From assembly GCF_009938015.1 (NCBI RefSeq), contig NZ_AP021884.1, forward strand, positions 2,157,501 to 2,221,500: DNA of 64,000 nt. Direction: 5' to 3'. The stretch is from Sulfuriferula plumbiphila. GTDB taxonomy: Bacteria; Pseudomonadota; Gammaproteobacteria; Burkholderiales; Sulfuriferulaceae. The position numbers and the translations under genes were made by a program. This document shows positions 54,369 to 64,000 of this stretch, in pieces. Below the pieces are notes generated by a model. That model worked only from the letters and a program-made list of their open reading frames with translations, ran no database searches and had not been told where the DNA came from. The number at the start of each line of letters is the position of its first letter. Within the stretch, counting starts at the first letter, position 1.

Positions 54369-55109
54369 TCACTCCATGTACATGCCACCGTTCACATGCA
54401 GGTTGGCACCCGTGATGTACCCAGCCTGCGTAGAGGCCAAAAAAGCTACCGCATGCGCAATATCCGTCACCTGGCCCAGGCGTCCGAGAGGAATGTGCGC
54501 TAGCAGTGCATCACGCTGGACCTCTGGCAGGGCTCGCGTCATATCGGTATCGATGAAGCCGGGTGATACGCAGTTAACCGTGATATTACGACTGCCCACT
54601 TCACGCGCCAAGGATTTGGAGAATCCCACCATGCCCGCCTTGGCCGCCGAATAGCTGGTTTGTCCGGCGTTGCCCATGGTGCCGACCACCGAGGCGATAC
54701 TGATGATGCGGCCATAACGTGCTTTCATCATGGCACGGAGTACCGCCCGCGACAGCCTGAATACCGATCCCAGGTTGGTGGCGATAACGTCATCCCATTC
54801 CTCGTCTTTCATGCGCATAAGCAGATTATCGCGAGTGATGCCCGCATTATTGACCAGAATGGCAATCTCGCCGAAGCGCTGCTGTATCTGCTCCAGCACG
54901 GTATTGATGCTCGCCGCGTCGGTCACTTGCAGCACCATGCCTGCGCCCTGTAGCGCTGCCTGCTGCAGGTAGTCGCTGATAGCCTGGGCGCCCGGTTCGC
55001 TGGTCGCGGTACCGACTACAATTGCCCCCTGTTTGCCCAGTTCCAGCGCGATGGCCTTGCCGATGCCCCGGCTGGCGCCAGTCACTAATGCGATTTTTCC
55101 CTGCGGCAT
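54369..55109 (-). CDS. fabG: 3-oxoacyl-ACP reductase
   Basis: A 246-residue SDR that uses NADPH to reduce beta-ketoacyl-ACP. I start it at the ATG at 55109 (MPQGKIALVTGASRGIG); the longer frame only overlaps fabD. The cofactor loop is TGASRGIG, NNAGIT lies mid-domain, and the catalytic triad is in SIASVVGTMGNAGQTSYSAA with the following lysine. Confidence 0.97.
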   Translation of the reverse strand: MPQGKIALVTGASRGIGKAIALELGKQGAIVVGTATSEPGAQAISDYLQQAALQGAGMVLQVTDAASINTVLEQIQQRFGEIAILVNNAGITRDNLLMRMKDEEWDDVIATNLGSVFRLSRAVLRAMMKARYGRIISIASVVGTMGNAGQTSYSAAKAGMVGFSKSLAREVGSRNITVNCVSPGFIDTDMTRALPEVQRDALLAHIPLGRLGQVTDIAHAVAFLASTQAGYITGANLHVNGGMYME

Positions 55110-55117
55110 GGTTCCCC

Positions 55118-56050
55118 CTATCCGGCGAGTACGGACTTGATCTCGTTGATCGCATCCGCGCTGGTGAGCGCGTATGCCTGAATATTGTTGTCGATACGCT
55201 TGCCGAGGCCGGCCAGAACCTTGCCCGGCCCGCACTCCACGACGTGGGTTACGCCTGATGCGGCCATGGCTCGCACGGTTTCCACCCATCGCACCGGACT
55301 ATACAGCTGGCGTGCCAGTGCGCTGCGGATCTGCGCCGGGTCACTATAGGCCATCACATCCGCGTTGTGCAGTACGGGTATTTGCGGCGGGTGGATAGCC
55401 ACTGATTCCAGGTACGCAGCAAGCTGTTCTGCTGCCGGATGCATCAACGCACAGTGTGAAGGTACCGAAACCGGCAGCAACAAGGCGCGTTTGGCGCCTT
55501 TTTTCCGGGAAAGTATCATGCCGCGCTCAACAGCCGCCTTGTTGCCTGCGATGACCACCTGGCCGGGCGAATTGAAATTGACTGGCTCCAGCACCTCACC
55601 TTGCGCAGCTTCCGCGCACACGACGCGCACTACATCATCATCCAGCCCGAGTATCGCAGCCATCGCGCCCCGGCCCTCTGCTACCGCATCCTGCATGGCT
55701 TCTGCACGCAGCCGCACCAGCGGCAGAGCATCCGCAAACGACAGTGCACCCGCCGCCACCAGCGCAGAATATTCACCCAGGCTATGCCCGGCCATGACTT
55801 CCGGAGCCTGCCCGCCCTGTCTGAGCCAGGCGCGATATGTGGCAACCCCGGCAGCGAGCATCACCGGTTGGGTATTCACCGTCATGCCAAGCTGTTCTGC
55901 CGTACCCGTGGTGACCGTTTGCCAGATGTCCTGGCCCAACACGTCCGAGGCTTCAGTAAATGTGTCACGCACGACGGGCATACTGTCAAAGCCCTGCATC
56001 ATGCCCACTGACTGGGATCCCTGGCCAGGAAAAACAAATGATAATTTCAT
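55118..56050 (-). CDS. fabD: Malonyl-CoA:ACP transacylase
   Basis: A 310-residue acyltransferase that loads malonate on ACP. The catalytic serine is in GHSLGEYSALVAAG, the malonate-binding arginine is in PLVRLRAEAMQDAV, and the catalytic histidine is in VPSHCALM. It could also supply malonyl units indirectly to the island polyketide synthase, though that enzyme has its own AT. Confidence 0.97.
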   Translation of the reverse strand: MKLSFVFPGQGSQSVGMMQGFDSMPVVRDTFTEASDVLGQDIWQTVTTGTAEQLGMTVNTQPVMLAAGVATYRAWLRQGGQAPEVMAGHSLGEYSALVAAGALSFADALPLVRLRAEAMQDAVAEGRGAMAAILGLDDDVVRVVCAEAAQGEVLEPVNFNSPGQVVIAGNKAAVERGMILSRKKGAKRALLLPVSVPSHCALMHPAAEQLAAYLESVAIHPPQIPVLHNADVMAYSDPAQIRSALARQLYSPVRWVETVRAMAASGVTHVVECGPGKVLAGLGKRIDNNIQAYALTSADAINEIKSVLAG

Positions 56051-56078
56051 CTTTAAATCGAATAACTGTATTAATTAG

Positions 56079-57038
56079 CTAAGCCCATTTAATAAGAACG
56101 GAGCCCCAGGTAAAACCACCACCGAATGCTTCCATCAATATGATTTCACCTGCTTGTATGCGCCCGTCGCGCACTGCCGTATCCAGTGCCAGCGGGATGG
56201 ACGCTGCGGAAGTATTGCCGTGGCGATCCACTGTCACCACGACGTTATCCATGCTCATACCAAGTTTTTTGGCTGTGGCCTGGATAATGCGGATATTGGC
56301 TTGATGCGGCACCAGCCAGTTTACAGCGGATTTTTGCAAGCCATTGGCGGCCAGGGTTTCATCCACAATGGCGTCAAGGGTATTGACCGCCATTTTGAAT
56401 ACCGCATTGCCCTGCATCTGCATGGTGGGTTTACCGTCCGACCCCGCCGACACCCCGCCATTAACGTGCAGCAAATCCTGGTAGCGGCCATCCGCATGCA
56501 AGTGGGTGGAGATAATGCCGGGAGTCTCGCTGGCTGCAAGAATCACTGCACCCGCACCATCACCCCACAGTATGCAATTACCACGGTCGTTCCAGTCCGT
56601 GATCCGTGACAGTGTCTCGGCCCCAATGACCAGGGCACGCCGTGCCTGGCCTGCACGGATAAAGTTGTCGGCAATAGACAACGCATAAACGAAGCCGCTA
56701 CAAACTGCCTGCACATCAAACGCGGCACAACCGTTGCTCATACCCAGCTTGTTTTGCACCAGACAGGCAGTACTGGGAAATATCAGATCCGGCGTGGTGG
56801 TCGCGACGATGATGAGATCAATTTCCGCAACATCAATACCCGCAGCTGCAATTGCCTGGCGCGCAGCAGCTGCGGCCAGATCGCTGGTCGTTTCATGCGC
56901 GGCGGCAAGATGACGCTCGCGGATGCCGGTGCGCTCGACGATCCATTGATCGGAAGTGTCAACCATTTTCTCCAGATCAGCATTGGTGAGAACACGTTCC
57001 GGCAGATAGCCGCCCGTGCCCAGGATTCCGGAATACAT
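56079..57038 (-). CDS. fabH: Beta-ketoacyl-ACP synthase III
   Basis: A 319-residue KAS III that starts fatty-acid synthesis from acetyl-CoA. The catalytic cysteine is in [14 protein letters not shown], the histidine in [12 protein letters not shown] and the asparagine in [12 protein letters not shown]. Its start is next to the plsX stop. Confidence 0.97.
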   Translation of the reverse strand: MYSGILGTGGYLPERVLTNADLEKMVDTSDQWIVERTGIRERHLAAAHETTSDLAAAAARQAIAAAGIDVAEIDLIIVATTTPDLIFPSTACLVQNKLGMSNGCAAFDVQAVCSGFVYALSIADNFIRAGQARRALVIGAETLSRITDWNDRGNCILWGDGAGAVILAASETPGIISTHLHADGRYQDLLHVNGGVSAGSDGKPTMQMQGNAVFKMAVNTLDAIVDETLAANGLQKSAVNWLVPHQANIRIIQATAKKLGMSMDNVVVTVDRHGNTSAASIPLALDTAVRDGRIQAGEIILMEAFGGGFTWGSVLIKWA

Positions 57039-58058
57039 TTAGGCGACATCCTTGTGCAGCGTAGCCATTTGTTGAGTGATACGGTGCAACACGCCACTGC
57101 GCACTTCGCGTATTGCCTGTTCAATGGCATGCTCAAACGCAAAACGGTCTGCGCCGCCATGGCTCTTGATGACAATGCCGCGCAAACCAAGCAGGGTGGC
57201 ACCATTGTAGCGACGTGGATCAACCCGCTTTTTAAAGGCATTCAGCACCGGCAACGCGATCAATCCGGCCATGCGCGTGAACATGCTACGCTTGAACTCT
57301 TCACGCAGCATGGTGGCAATCATTTTTGCCAGCCCTTCGGAACTTTTAAGCGCGATATTTCCGACAAAACCATCGCACACCACGACGTCTGTTGTACCTT
57401 TGAAAATATCGTTGCCTTCCACGTTGCCGTAAAAATTCAGTCCGCTGCAACGCAATAAATCTGCAGCCTGCTTCACGATTTCGTTACCCTTGATTTCTTC
57501 CTCGCCCACATTGAGCAGCCCTACGCTGGGTGCATCACGCTGTTCCAGGGCAGACACCAGCATGGCACCCATAATGCCGAATTGCAGCAAGTGTTCAGCA
57601 CTGCAATCCACATTGGCACCCAGATCCAGCACGTAGGTGTGGCCTTTTACGGTAGGCATTTCGGTGGCTATGGCAGGACGTTCGATGCCGGGCAGCATTT
57701 TCAGAACGAAGCGCGCGGTGGCCATGAGCGCACCGGTATTGCCGGCTGACACGCAGGCATCCGCCTCGCCACTTTTGACGAGGTCAATCGCAACGCGCAT
57801 GGAGGAGTCTTTTTTGTTGCGCATGGCAAGTGCCGGCGACTCGTCCATGGCGACGACCTCACTGGCGGGATGGATGCGCAGGCGCGAACTGGTTTTGCCA
57901 CGCCGCGTGCGCAATTCGGCCTCGACAACATCCTGCAGGCCAACCAGGACGATATTCAGATCCGGATCACGCGCAAGGCTTTTCAATGCGGCGGGGACGG
58001 TGACATGCGGCCCGTGGTCACCCCCCATGGCATCGATTGCCACGGTTACATCTCTCAT
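57039..58058 (-). CDS. plsX: Phosphate acyltransferase PlsX
   Basis: A 339-residue enzyme that makes acyl-phosphate from acyl-ACP for phospholipid synthesis. It begins with the typical [19 protein letters not shown], has [11 protein letters not shown] near residue 105 and [19 protein letters not shown] near 225. It follows rpmF, as in most Proteobacteria. Confidence 0.97.
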   Translation of the reverse strand: MRDVTVAIDAMGGDHGPHVTVPAALKSLARDPDLNIVLVGLQDVVEAELRTRRGKTSSRLRIHPASEVVAMDESPALAMRNKKDSSMRVAIDLVKSGEADACVSAGNTGALMATARFVLKMLPGIERPAIATEMPTVKGHTYVLDLGANVDCSAEHLLQFGIMGAMLVSALEQRDAPSVGLLNVGEEEIKGNEIVKQAADLLRCSGLNFYGNVEGNDIFKGTTDVVVCDGFVGNIALKSSEGLAKMIATMLREEFKRSMFTRMAGLIALPVLNAFKKRVDPRRYNGATLLGLRGIVIKSHGGADRFAFEHAIEQAIREVRSGVLHRITQQMATLHKDVA

Positions 58059-58176
58059 GATTCGCAGATTGCGTCCAAGCGTTGCATCATTGAATGCGCT
58101 GATATTGACATCAACAGGTAAGCCAACTCACACGTCGTGACGCAAACAAATTGCACGGAGTGGAATGTGCAGAGGC

Positions 58177-58356
58177 TTATTCGTCCTTGCTATGCACCAC
58201 TTTGCGGCCACGATAAAAACCGTTCGGGCTGATGTGATGACGCAGATGCACCTCACCTGTGGTCGGCTCAACAGCCAGCGGCGGGTTGGTCAGGGAGTCG
58301 TGCGAGCGATGCATGCCGCGTTTGGACGGGGATTTCTTATTCTGCTGAACTGCCAT
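58177..58356 (-). CDS. rpmF: Ribosomal protein L32
   Basis: A 59-residue basic ribosomal protein. It starts [20 protein letters not shown] and contains [20 protein letters not shown] and GFYRGRKVV. The zinc cysteines of some L32 forms are absent, as is usual in this group. It lies between yceD and plsX in the conserved order. Confidence 0.95.
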   Translation of the reverse strand: MAVQQNKKSPSKRGMHRSHDSLTNPPLAVEPTTGEVHLRHHISPNGFYRGRKVVHSKDE

Positions 58357-58369
58357 TCTGATACTCCAA

Positions 58370-58885
58370 TCAAGATTTCAATTTATGATGCCGCTGCAAT
58401 GTCGCCAGCGTGGCAAAAGGGTTGGGACGGCGCACCGGCAACACTTGCCGGTGCGGTATCGGGCATGCATCAGCGAGATGAATTGGGGCGACTGGAAGCG
58501 TCAGTAAAATCTCGTCCTCCAGCCACGCAAACCAGTCAAACTGACCATCCGCAAGCACCGCTTCTTCCAGGCCTTCAGCCTTGCGATCCCAGGCGTCCAG
58601 CTCTGCTGCATCATGCGCCACAAACACATGGCTACGGGCTGCCAAATGCCAGCCAAAAGCCTGCATACAACGCTGACACTGCAATTGCAATTGACCGCTG
58701 GCTTCCAGTCTCATAAACGCACGGCCTGACTTTGCCAGGCCGGCGTCTATTCGATAGCGAATTTCGCCGGTGCTGTCTGCCAGAGATTCGCACAGGCGTG
58801 TAAAATCACGCACCGCAACGACGCTTTCCAACACCCCGGAGTCCTGCGCAAACGCAAGACAGTCAATGCGCGCCTGTTCCGACAT
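58370..58885 (-). CDS. YceD family protein (DUF177)
   Basis: A 171-residue protein of the family needed for normal 23S rRNA levels and encoded immediately before rpmF. A conserved cysteine pair lies in [12 protein letters not shown] near residue 68. The C-terminal [20 protein letters not shown] is also typical. It stands divergent from the biotin carboxylase gene. Confidence 0.9.
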   Translation of the reverse strand: MSEQARIDCLAFAQDSGVLESVVAVRDFTRLCESLADSTGEIRYRIDAGLAKSGRAFMRLEASGQLQLQCQRCMQAFGWHLAARSHVFVAHDAAELDAWDRKAEGLEEAVLADGQFDWFAWLEDEILLTLPVAPIHLADACPIPHRQVLPVRRPNPFATLATLQRHHKLKS

Positions 58886-58939
58886 AAGGCGCGCATGATA
58901 TAATTTTCGACTTGTGTTGTCAAAATAAGGCTTCGCCGC

Positions 58940-60358
<1,419 letters not shown>

Positions 60359-60387
60359 TTCGTCCAACCAACAGACTGCACCGAACA

Positions 60388-62241
60388 ATGCCAAAAGTAT
60401 TTATTTCCGATCTCGTCCTGCGCGACGGCCCCCAGTCCCTCATTGCCACGCGCATGCGCACCGAGCACATGCTGCCCATTTGCGCCAAACTCGACAGCGT
60501 GGGCTTCTGGTCCCTGGAAGCCTGGGGCGGCGCCACCTTTGACACCTGCGTACGTTTTCTCAGAGAAGACCCATGGGAACGGCTCAAAAAACTGCGCAAA
60601 GCATTACCCAATACCCCCATACAAATGCTGCTGCGCGGTCAAAATCTGCTTGGTTACCGGCACTATGCCGACGATGTGGTACGTGCCTTTGTACAAAAGT
60701 CGGCCGACAACGGGGTGGACGTGTTCCGCATATTCGATGCGATGAATGATCTGCGCAACATGCGCGTCTCGGTTGAAGCAGTAAGAAAGGCTGGAAAACA
60801 GGCAGAAGGTGCAATTTCCTACACTACCAGCCCGGTGCACAATATCCCCCACTTCGTCGAACTGGCCAGGGGTCTCGCCGAACTCGGCTGTGACACGATT
60901 GCCATCAAGGATATGGCCGGCCTGTTGACGCCTACTGCCGCCTTCGATCTGGTCAAGGCCGTGCGCGAAGCGACTGGCTTGCCGGTTCATACCCACAGCC
61001 ATGCCACCTCTGGCCTGGCCAGCATGGCACAATTGAAAGCCGTCGAAGCCGGCGCGACCATTATTGATACCTGTATCTCCGCTTTCTCGGAAGGCGCCAG
61101 CCATCCCACCACCGAAAGCATGGTTGCGGCACTGGCTGGCACCGAATACGACACAGGCCTCAACCTCGCCTTGCTGGAAGAAATCGCCGCCTACTTCCGC
61201 GAAGTGCGCAAACTGTATTGGCAGTTTGAAAGCACTTTCACCGGCGTAGATCCGCGTGTACTGATCAGCCAGGTGCCGGGCGGAATGATTTCCAACCTGT
61301 CCAACCAGCTCAAGGAACAGGGCTCGCTGGAACGCATGGACGAGGTGCTAATGGAAATCCCACGCGTACGCGAGGACCTGGGTTACCCGCCGCTGGTTAC
61401 GCCGACTTCCCAGATCGTTGGCAGCCAGGCTGTGATCAATGTGCTCACCGGCGGACGCTATAAAACCATCACCAATGAAGTAAAGCTCTACCTGCAAGGC
61501 CGCTATGGCAAGGCGCCTGGTCACGTCAGCGAGCAGGTGCGCAGCCTCGCCATCGGCAATCAGGAAGTCATCACCTGCCGTCCCGCAGACCTGATCCCGG
61601 ATGAACTGGAAAAACTGCGCGGCGAGATCGAGGATTTGTCGAAATCCGAAGAAGATGTACTTACCTATGCCATGTTCCCCGACCTCGGGCGCACATTCCT
61701 GCAGGAGCGCAATGCGGGCACGCTGGCTGCCGAGGCGCTGCTGCCAATCGAGGCCAAAAATGCCGCTGCCGCCACACGCTCGGCGGCAGACGAATTCCGC
61801 ATCACCCTGCACGGCGAAACTTATCACATCCGGCTAACCGGCACCGGTCACGGCGGACAGGCGGAGCGTCCCTATTATGTATCTGTAGATGGGGTGACTG
61901 AGGAAGTACTGGTTGAGGCCCTGAACGAAATCGAAGTGGCTGCCAATGGCAGCCGTTCACCCAGAGCCGACTCGGGCATGAACAAGAAACCCTCCGGCGG
62001 TGGCCGCCCGCGTCCCAGCCACGTCGGCCACGTCACCACCGCCATGCCCGGCAATATCGTGGATGTGATGGTCACCACCGGTCAGAAGGTCAAGGCCGGA
62101 GACCCGGTACTGGTGATTGAGGCAATGAAAATGGAAAATGAAATCCAGGCTTCGATTTCCGGCACCGTGATTGCCCTGTTCGTGATCAAGGGTGACACGG
62201 TCACGCCTGACCAGGCGCTGCTGGAAATCCAGCCGGAATAG
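60388..62241 (+). CDS. oadA: Carboxyltransferase/biotin carrier subunit (OadA/PycB type)
   Basis: A 617-residue protein. The HMGL-like TIM-barrel carboxyltransferase starts FISDLVLRDGPQSLIATRM, with metal ligands in IAIKDMAGLLTP and PVHTHSHATSGLA. A helical linker and a C-terminal biotinyl domain follow, with the biotin lysine in VIEAMKMENEI near residue 582. Oxaloacetate decarboxylase alpha subunits and pyruvate carboxylase B subunits share this layout. No OadB or OadG membrane partners are present here, and the biotin carboxylase is adjacent, so pyruvate carboxylation is preferred. Confidence 0.92.
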   Translation: MPKVFISDLVLRDGPQSLIATRMRTEHMLPICAKLDSVGFWSLEAWGGATFDTCVRFLREDPWERLKKLRKALPNTPIQMLLRGQNLLGYRHYADDVVRAFVQKSADNGVDVFRIFDAMNDLRNMRVSVEAVRKAGKQAEGAISYTTSPVHNIPHFVELARGLAELGCDTIAIKDMAGLLTPTAAFDLVKAVREATGLPVHTHSHATSGLASMAQLKAVEAGATIIDTCISAFSEGASHPTTESMVAALAGTEYDTGLNLALLEEIAAYFREVRKLYWQFESTFTGVDPRVLISQVPGGMISNLSNQLKEQGSLERMDEVLMEIPRVREDLGYPPLVTPTSQIVGSQAVINVLTGGRYKTITNEVKLYLQGRYGKAPGHVSEQVRSLAIGNQEVITCRPADLIPDELEKLRGEIEDLSKSEEDVLTYAMFPDLGRTFLQERNAGTLAAEALLPIEAKNAAAATRSAADEFRITLHGETYHIRLTGTGHGGQAERPYYVSVDGVTEEVLVEALNEIEVAANGSRSPRADSGMNKKPSGGGRPRPSHVGHVTTAMPGNIVDVMVTTGQKVKAGDPVLVIEAMKMENEIQASISGTVIALFVIKGDTVTPDQALLEIQPE

Positions 62242-62251
62242 GCTGGCCGCT

Positions 62252-62854
62252 TTGCATCTCTTGCCGCTGGTGCTGGCTTCCACTTCGCCTTACCGGCGCG
62301 AGTTGTTGTCGCGCCTGCAGATACCGTTTGCAGTGATTGCGCCAGAGGTGGACGAAACGCCACTGCTTCATGAGACGCCCGAAGCAACTGCGTTGCGCCT
62401 GTCACAACTCAAGGCAAAGGCAGTGCAGACGACCTATCCACGCGCGCTCATTATTGGCTCGGATCAGGTTGCTACGGTGGATGGCCGCCAGATCGGCAAA
62501 CCTGGCACGCACGAAAAAGCAGCCGAGCAATTACGCCTGATGTGTGGCAAAAGCGTCGTGTTTCATTCCGCGCTCTCCCTCTACAACAGTGCCAGCGGCA
62601 GCCTGCACACAACATCTGTGCCGACCACGGTCCATTTTCGTGAACTCAGCGACGCGCAAATTGAAGCCTATCTGCGCAAAGATCAGCCCTATAACTGCGC
62701 TGGCAGCGCGCGCATCGAAAGCCTGGGTATTGCGGTGATTGAAAAACTTGAAGGCGTAGATCCGAATGCGCTGATCGGCTTGCCCCTGATTGCACTGACA
62801 CACATGCTGGCGCAGGAGGGTCTGGACGTACTCACCTGGCAGCATCCATCCTGA
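62252..62854 (+). CDS. Maf-family nucleotide pyrophosphatase
   Basis: A Maf/YceF/YhdE-type house-cleaning pyrophosphatase of about 200 residues. It has LVLASTSPYRRELLSRL at the start, IIGSDQVATVDG in the middle and GSARIESLGIAVIE toward the end. The middle resembles the YceF (m7GTP) branch. There is no ATG; TTG at 62252 or 62261 are the candidates, directly after the oadA stop, so translation is probably coupled. Confidence 0.88.
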   Translation: MHLLPLVLASTSPYRRELLSRLQIPFAVIAPEVDETPLLHETPEATALRLSQLKAKAVQTTYPRALIIGSDQVATVDGRQIGKPGTHEKAAEQLRLMCGKSVVFHSALSLYNSASGSLHTTSVPTTVHFRELSDAQIEAYLRKDQPYNCAGSARIESLGIAVIEKLEGVDPNALIGLPLIALTHMLAQEGLDVLTWQHPS

Positions 62855-62869
62855 CCCGCGCCAATCAGA

Positions 62870-63319
62870 TCAAGAAGGTTGAATAGGCGATGTCAGGGCC
62901 GGCATTACATCAGGCTTTGCAGGTGCCGGCTCCACCGGCAGTCGGGTCTGCTGTTTTGCTTCCCAACGCTGTTTGATGGCTTCGCGCTGCTTTTTCGGCA
63001 AACGCTTTAGCCTGCGATAATTTTCGCGTGCTTCTTCACGCTGTTCACGGGTAAGCAATGCCCAGGTTTTGATACGCTTCTGAAATCGCAAGCGCGCCTC
63101 GGGTGTCATTTTCGGGTATTGCTCAGCTACCGCAATCAGGCGTGAGCGCTGCAGCGTCGACATCCTGGTCCATTGCAATGCCAGAGGCGCAAGAATCTGC
63201 TGCTGCGTGGGGGTCAGCAGCCGCCATTCCGGAGCATTGGGCTTGCCTCCCGCAAAACAGACGGGCGACAGCGCCAATAGCAAGCAAAAAATTACTGTCC
63301 GGAAGGATTTTTGATCCAT
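62870..63319 (-). CDS. DUF3106 family exported protein
   Basis: A 149-residue protein with a signal peptide (FRTVIFCLLLALSPVCFAGG). The rest is Gln/Arg-rich and helical, with repeated W-x-x-M/L-x-x-x-Q-R units (LALQWTRMSTLQRSRLIAVA; WALLTREQREEARENYRRLK; LPKKQREAIKQRW). This is typical of DUF3106 proteins found behind ECF sigma factors in Betaproteobacteria. The function is unknown. It overlaps the upstream gene by 28 bases. Confidence 0.85.
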   Translation of the reverse strand: MDQKSFRTVIFCLLLALSPVCFAGGKPNAPEWRLLTPTQQQILAPLALQWTRMSTLQRSRLIAVAEQYPKMTPEARLRFQKRIKTWALLTREQREEARENYRRLKRLPKKQREAIKQRWEAKQQTRLPVEPAPAKPDVMPALTSPIQPS

Positions 63320-63675
63320 TGTACAAGACTATTATCAAGATACGCGTGGACGGGCAAATCGTCTGTCAGCAGGGCTGCGTCAATCTGGGAAACATCATCT
63401 TCTTGCTGTTTTGGGGATATCTGCCATATCCCGGTAGCCGCCAACAATGCAATCACCAGCAACACGCCGACACCGGCAAGCCGATGCTGGGAAAACCATG
63501 ATGCACGATGCAGGGCATCGCCGGAGAGACCAAAGCTGGCCGCGCGGCGCTGCTGCGCGTGGGCGACAGCAAGCTCGCGTACCTGTCGCAAGCGCTGAGC
63601 CACCTCCGGGCGGATATTGTTGATATCTGCATCCACCAGGCGGATCACTTTTCTTGAGAAATCTTCTTCATTCAT
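63292..63675 (-). CDS. DUF3619-like membrane protein, probable anti-sigma partner
   Basis: A 127-residue protein with one membrane helix (LAGVGVLLVIALLAATGIW) at about residues 66-84. It has a cytoplasmic N-terminal part (DFSRKVIRLVDADINNIRPE) and a short periplasmic tail. It overlaps the sigma-factor gene by four bases (ATGA). That coupling suggests it controls the sigma factor, but it lacks a clear zinc anti-sigma motif. Confidence 0.8.
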   Translation of the reverse strand: MNEEDFSRKVIRLVDADINNIRPEVAQRLRQVRELAVAHAQQRRAASFGLSGDALHRASWFSQHRLAGVGVLLVIALLAATGIWQISPKQQEDDVSQIDAALLTDDLPVHAYLDNSLVQWIKNPSGQ

Positions 63676-64000
63676 AACGTTATTCCCTTGCTCTCCAGGT
63701 CTTTGGAAAGCGCATGGACAGCTCGTGAACAGTGCGTTTTCACGCTACCTTCGGAACAACCCATGATCGTGGCAGTCTCTGCGGTATCCATCTCTTCCCA
63801 GTAACGCAGCAGGAAGGCTTCACGTTGACGTGGCGGCAATTTTTCCAGAGCTTCCTGGATAATCGCCAGTCTCTGGGTCGTATCTGCCTGGCAGGCGGGA
63901 TCATCCGACTCGGATGTAGTCTGCAGGTGTTCGATCGCATCTCCATCTTCAGCGTGATCGTCGTGACCAGGCATCACAAAAGACATTGCCGTTGTCCAGA
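63672..64000 (-). CDS. ECF-family RNA polymerase sigma factor, C-terminal part (cut by window edge)
   Basis: The visible 109 codons hold sigma region 4: LAIIQEALEKLPPRQREAFL, YWEEMDTAETATIMG and CSEGSVKTHCSRAVHALSK. This is the helix-turn-helix that reads the -35 element. Region 2 lies beyond position 64000. Translation is coupled to the DUF3619-like gene. Confidence 0.9.
   Translation of the reverse strand, partial: WTTAMSFVMPGHDDHAEDGDAIEHLQTTSESDDPACQADTTQRLAIIQEALEKLPPRQREAFLLRYWEEMDTAETATIMGCSEGSVKTHCSRAVHALSKDLESKGITL

Overview
The window reads as a betaproteobacterial chromosome. The housekeeping order yceD-rpmF-plsX-fabH-fabD-fabG-acpP-fabF-pabB-pabC-mltG-tmk-holB-pilZ-tatD and the separate grpE-dnaK-dnaJ block fit Betaproteobacteria, perhaps Nitrosomonadales. 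The family level is an inference from gene order and style, not from any search.

Layout. (1) 1-5.1 kb: a membrane-anchored cytochrome c, then a LysR regulator divergent from a small redox operon (a broken Old Yellow Enzyme fragment, an MDR oxidoreductase, an intact Old Yellow Enzyme and a DsbA/FrnE-like protein). An IS1182-type transposase relic follows. (2) 5.7-36.5 kb: a genomic island of about 30.7 kb. A 19-bp copy of the 3' end of tRNA-Ser(GGA) lies at 5719-5737. The intact tRNA lies at 36439-36529, with a tyrosine integrase directly beside its 3' end. (3) 36.6-42.5 kb: an IS1380-type relic, then an AurF-like diiron protein and a minus-strand group of iron/oxygen-type proteins (hemerythrin-like, 2OG-Fe oxygenase) with an ELM1-like protein and a large unknown protein. 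(4) 42.6-46.4 kb: grpE-dnaK-dnaJ. (5) 46.4-58.9 kb: the long minus-strand DNA-replication, folate and fatty-acid cluster. (6) 58.9-64 kb: a two-gene biotin carboxylase/carboxyltransferase pair, a Maf pyrophosphatase, and the end of an ECF sigma-factor operon cut by the window edge.

The island carries an OmpA-like protein and a capsule-type locus. One strand has a 2550-residue reducing polyketide synthase, an alpha-oxoamine synthase and a stand-alone E2-type acyltransferase. The facing strand has a sulfatase-fold membrane phosphotransferase, an SDR, KpsS-like and single-module KpsC-like Kdo transferases, a glycosyltransferase, a Wza-like exporter, KpsT, KpsM and KpsE. From memory, the set resembles the lipid and export part of the Burkholderia pseudomallei capsule I (wcb) locus. 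The likely joint product is an amino-lipid made by polyketide extension and decarboxylative amino-acid release, coupled to ABC-type polysaccharide export. No repeat-unit sugar pathway is present, and one glycosyltransferase is truncated, so the locus may depend on genes elsewhere or be decaying. HepT/MntA and VapBC-type toxin-antitoxin pairs, a KfrA-like regulator with three 16-bp operator-like repeats, and a roughly 1-kb gene-free stretch packed with hairpins (a candidate large structured RNA) fill the rest.
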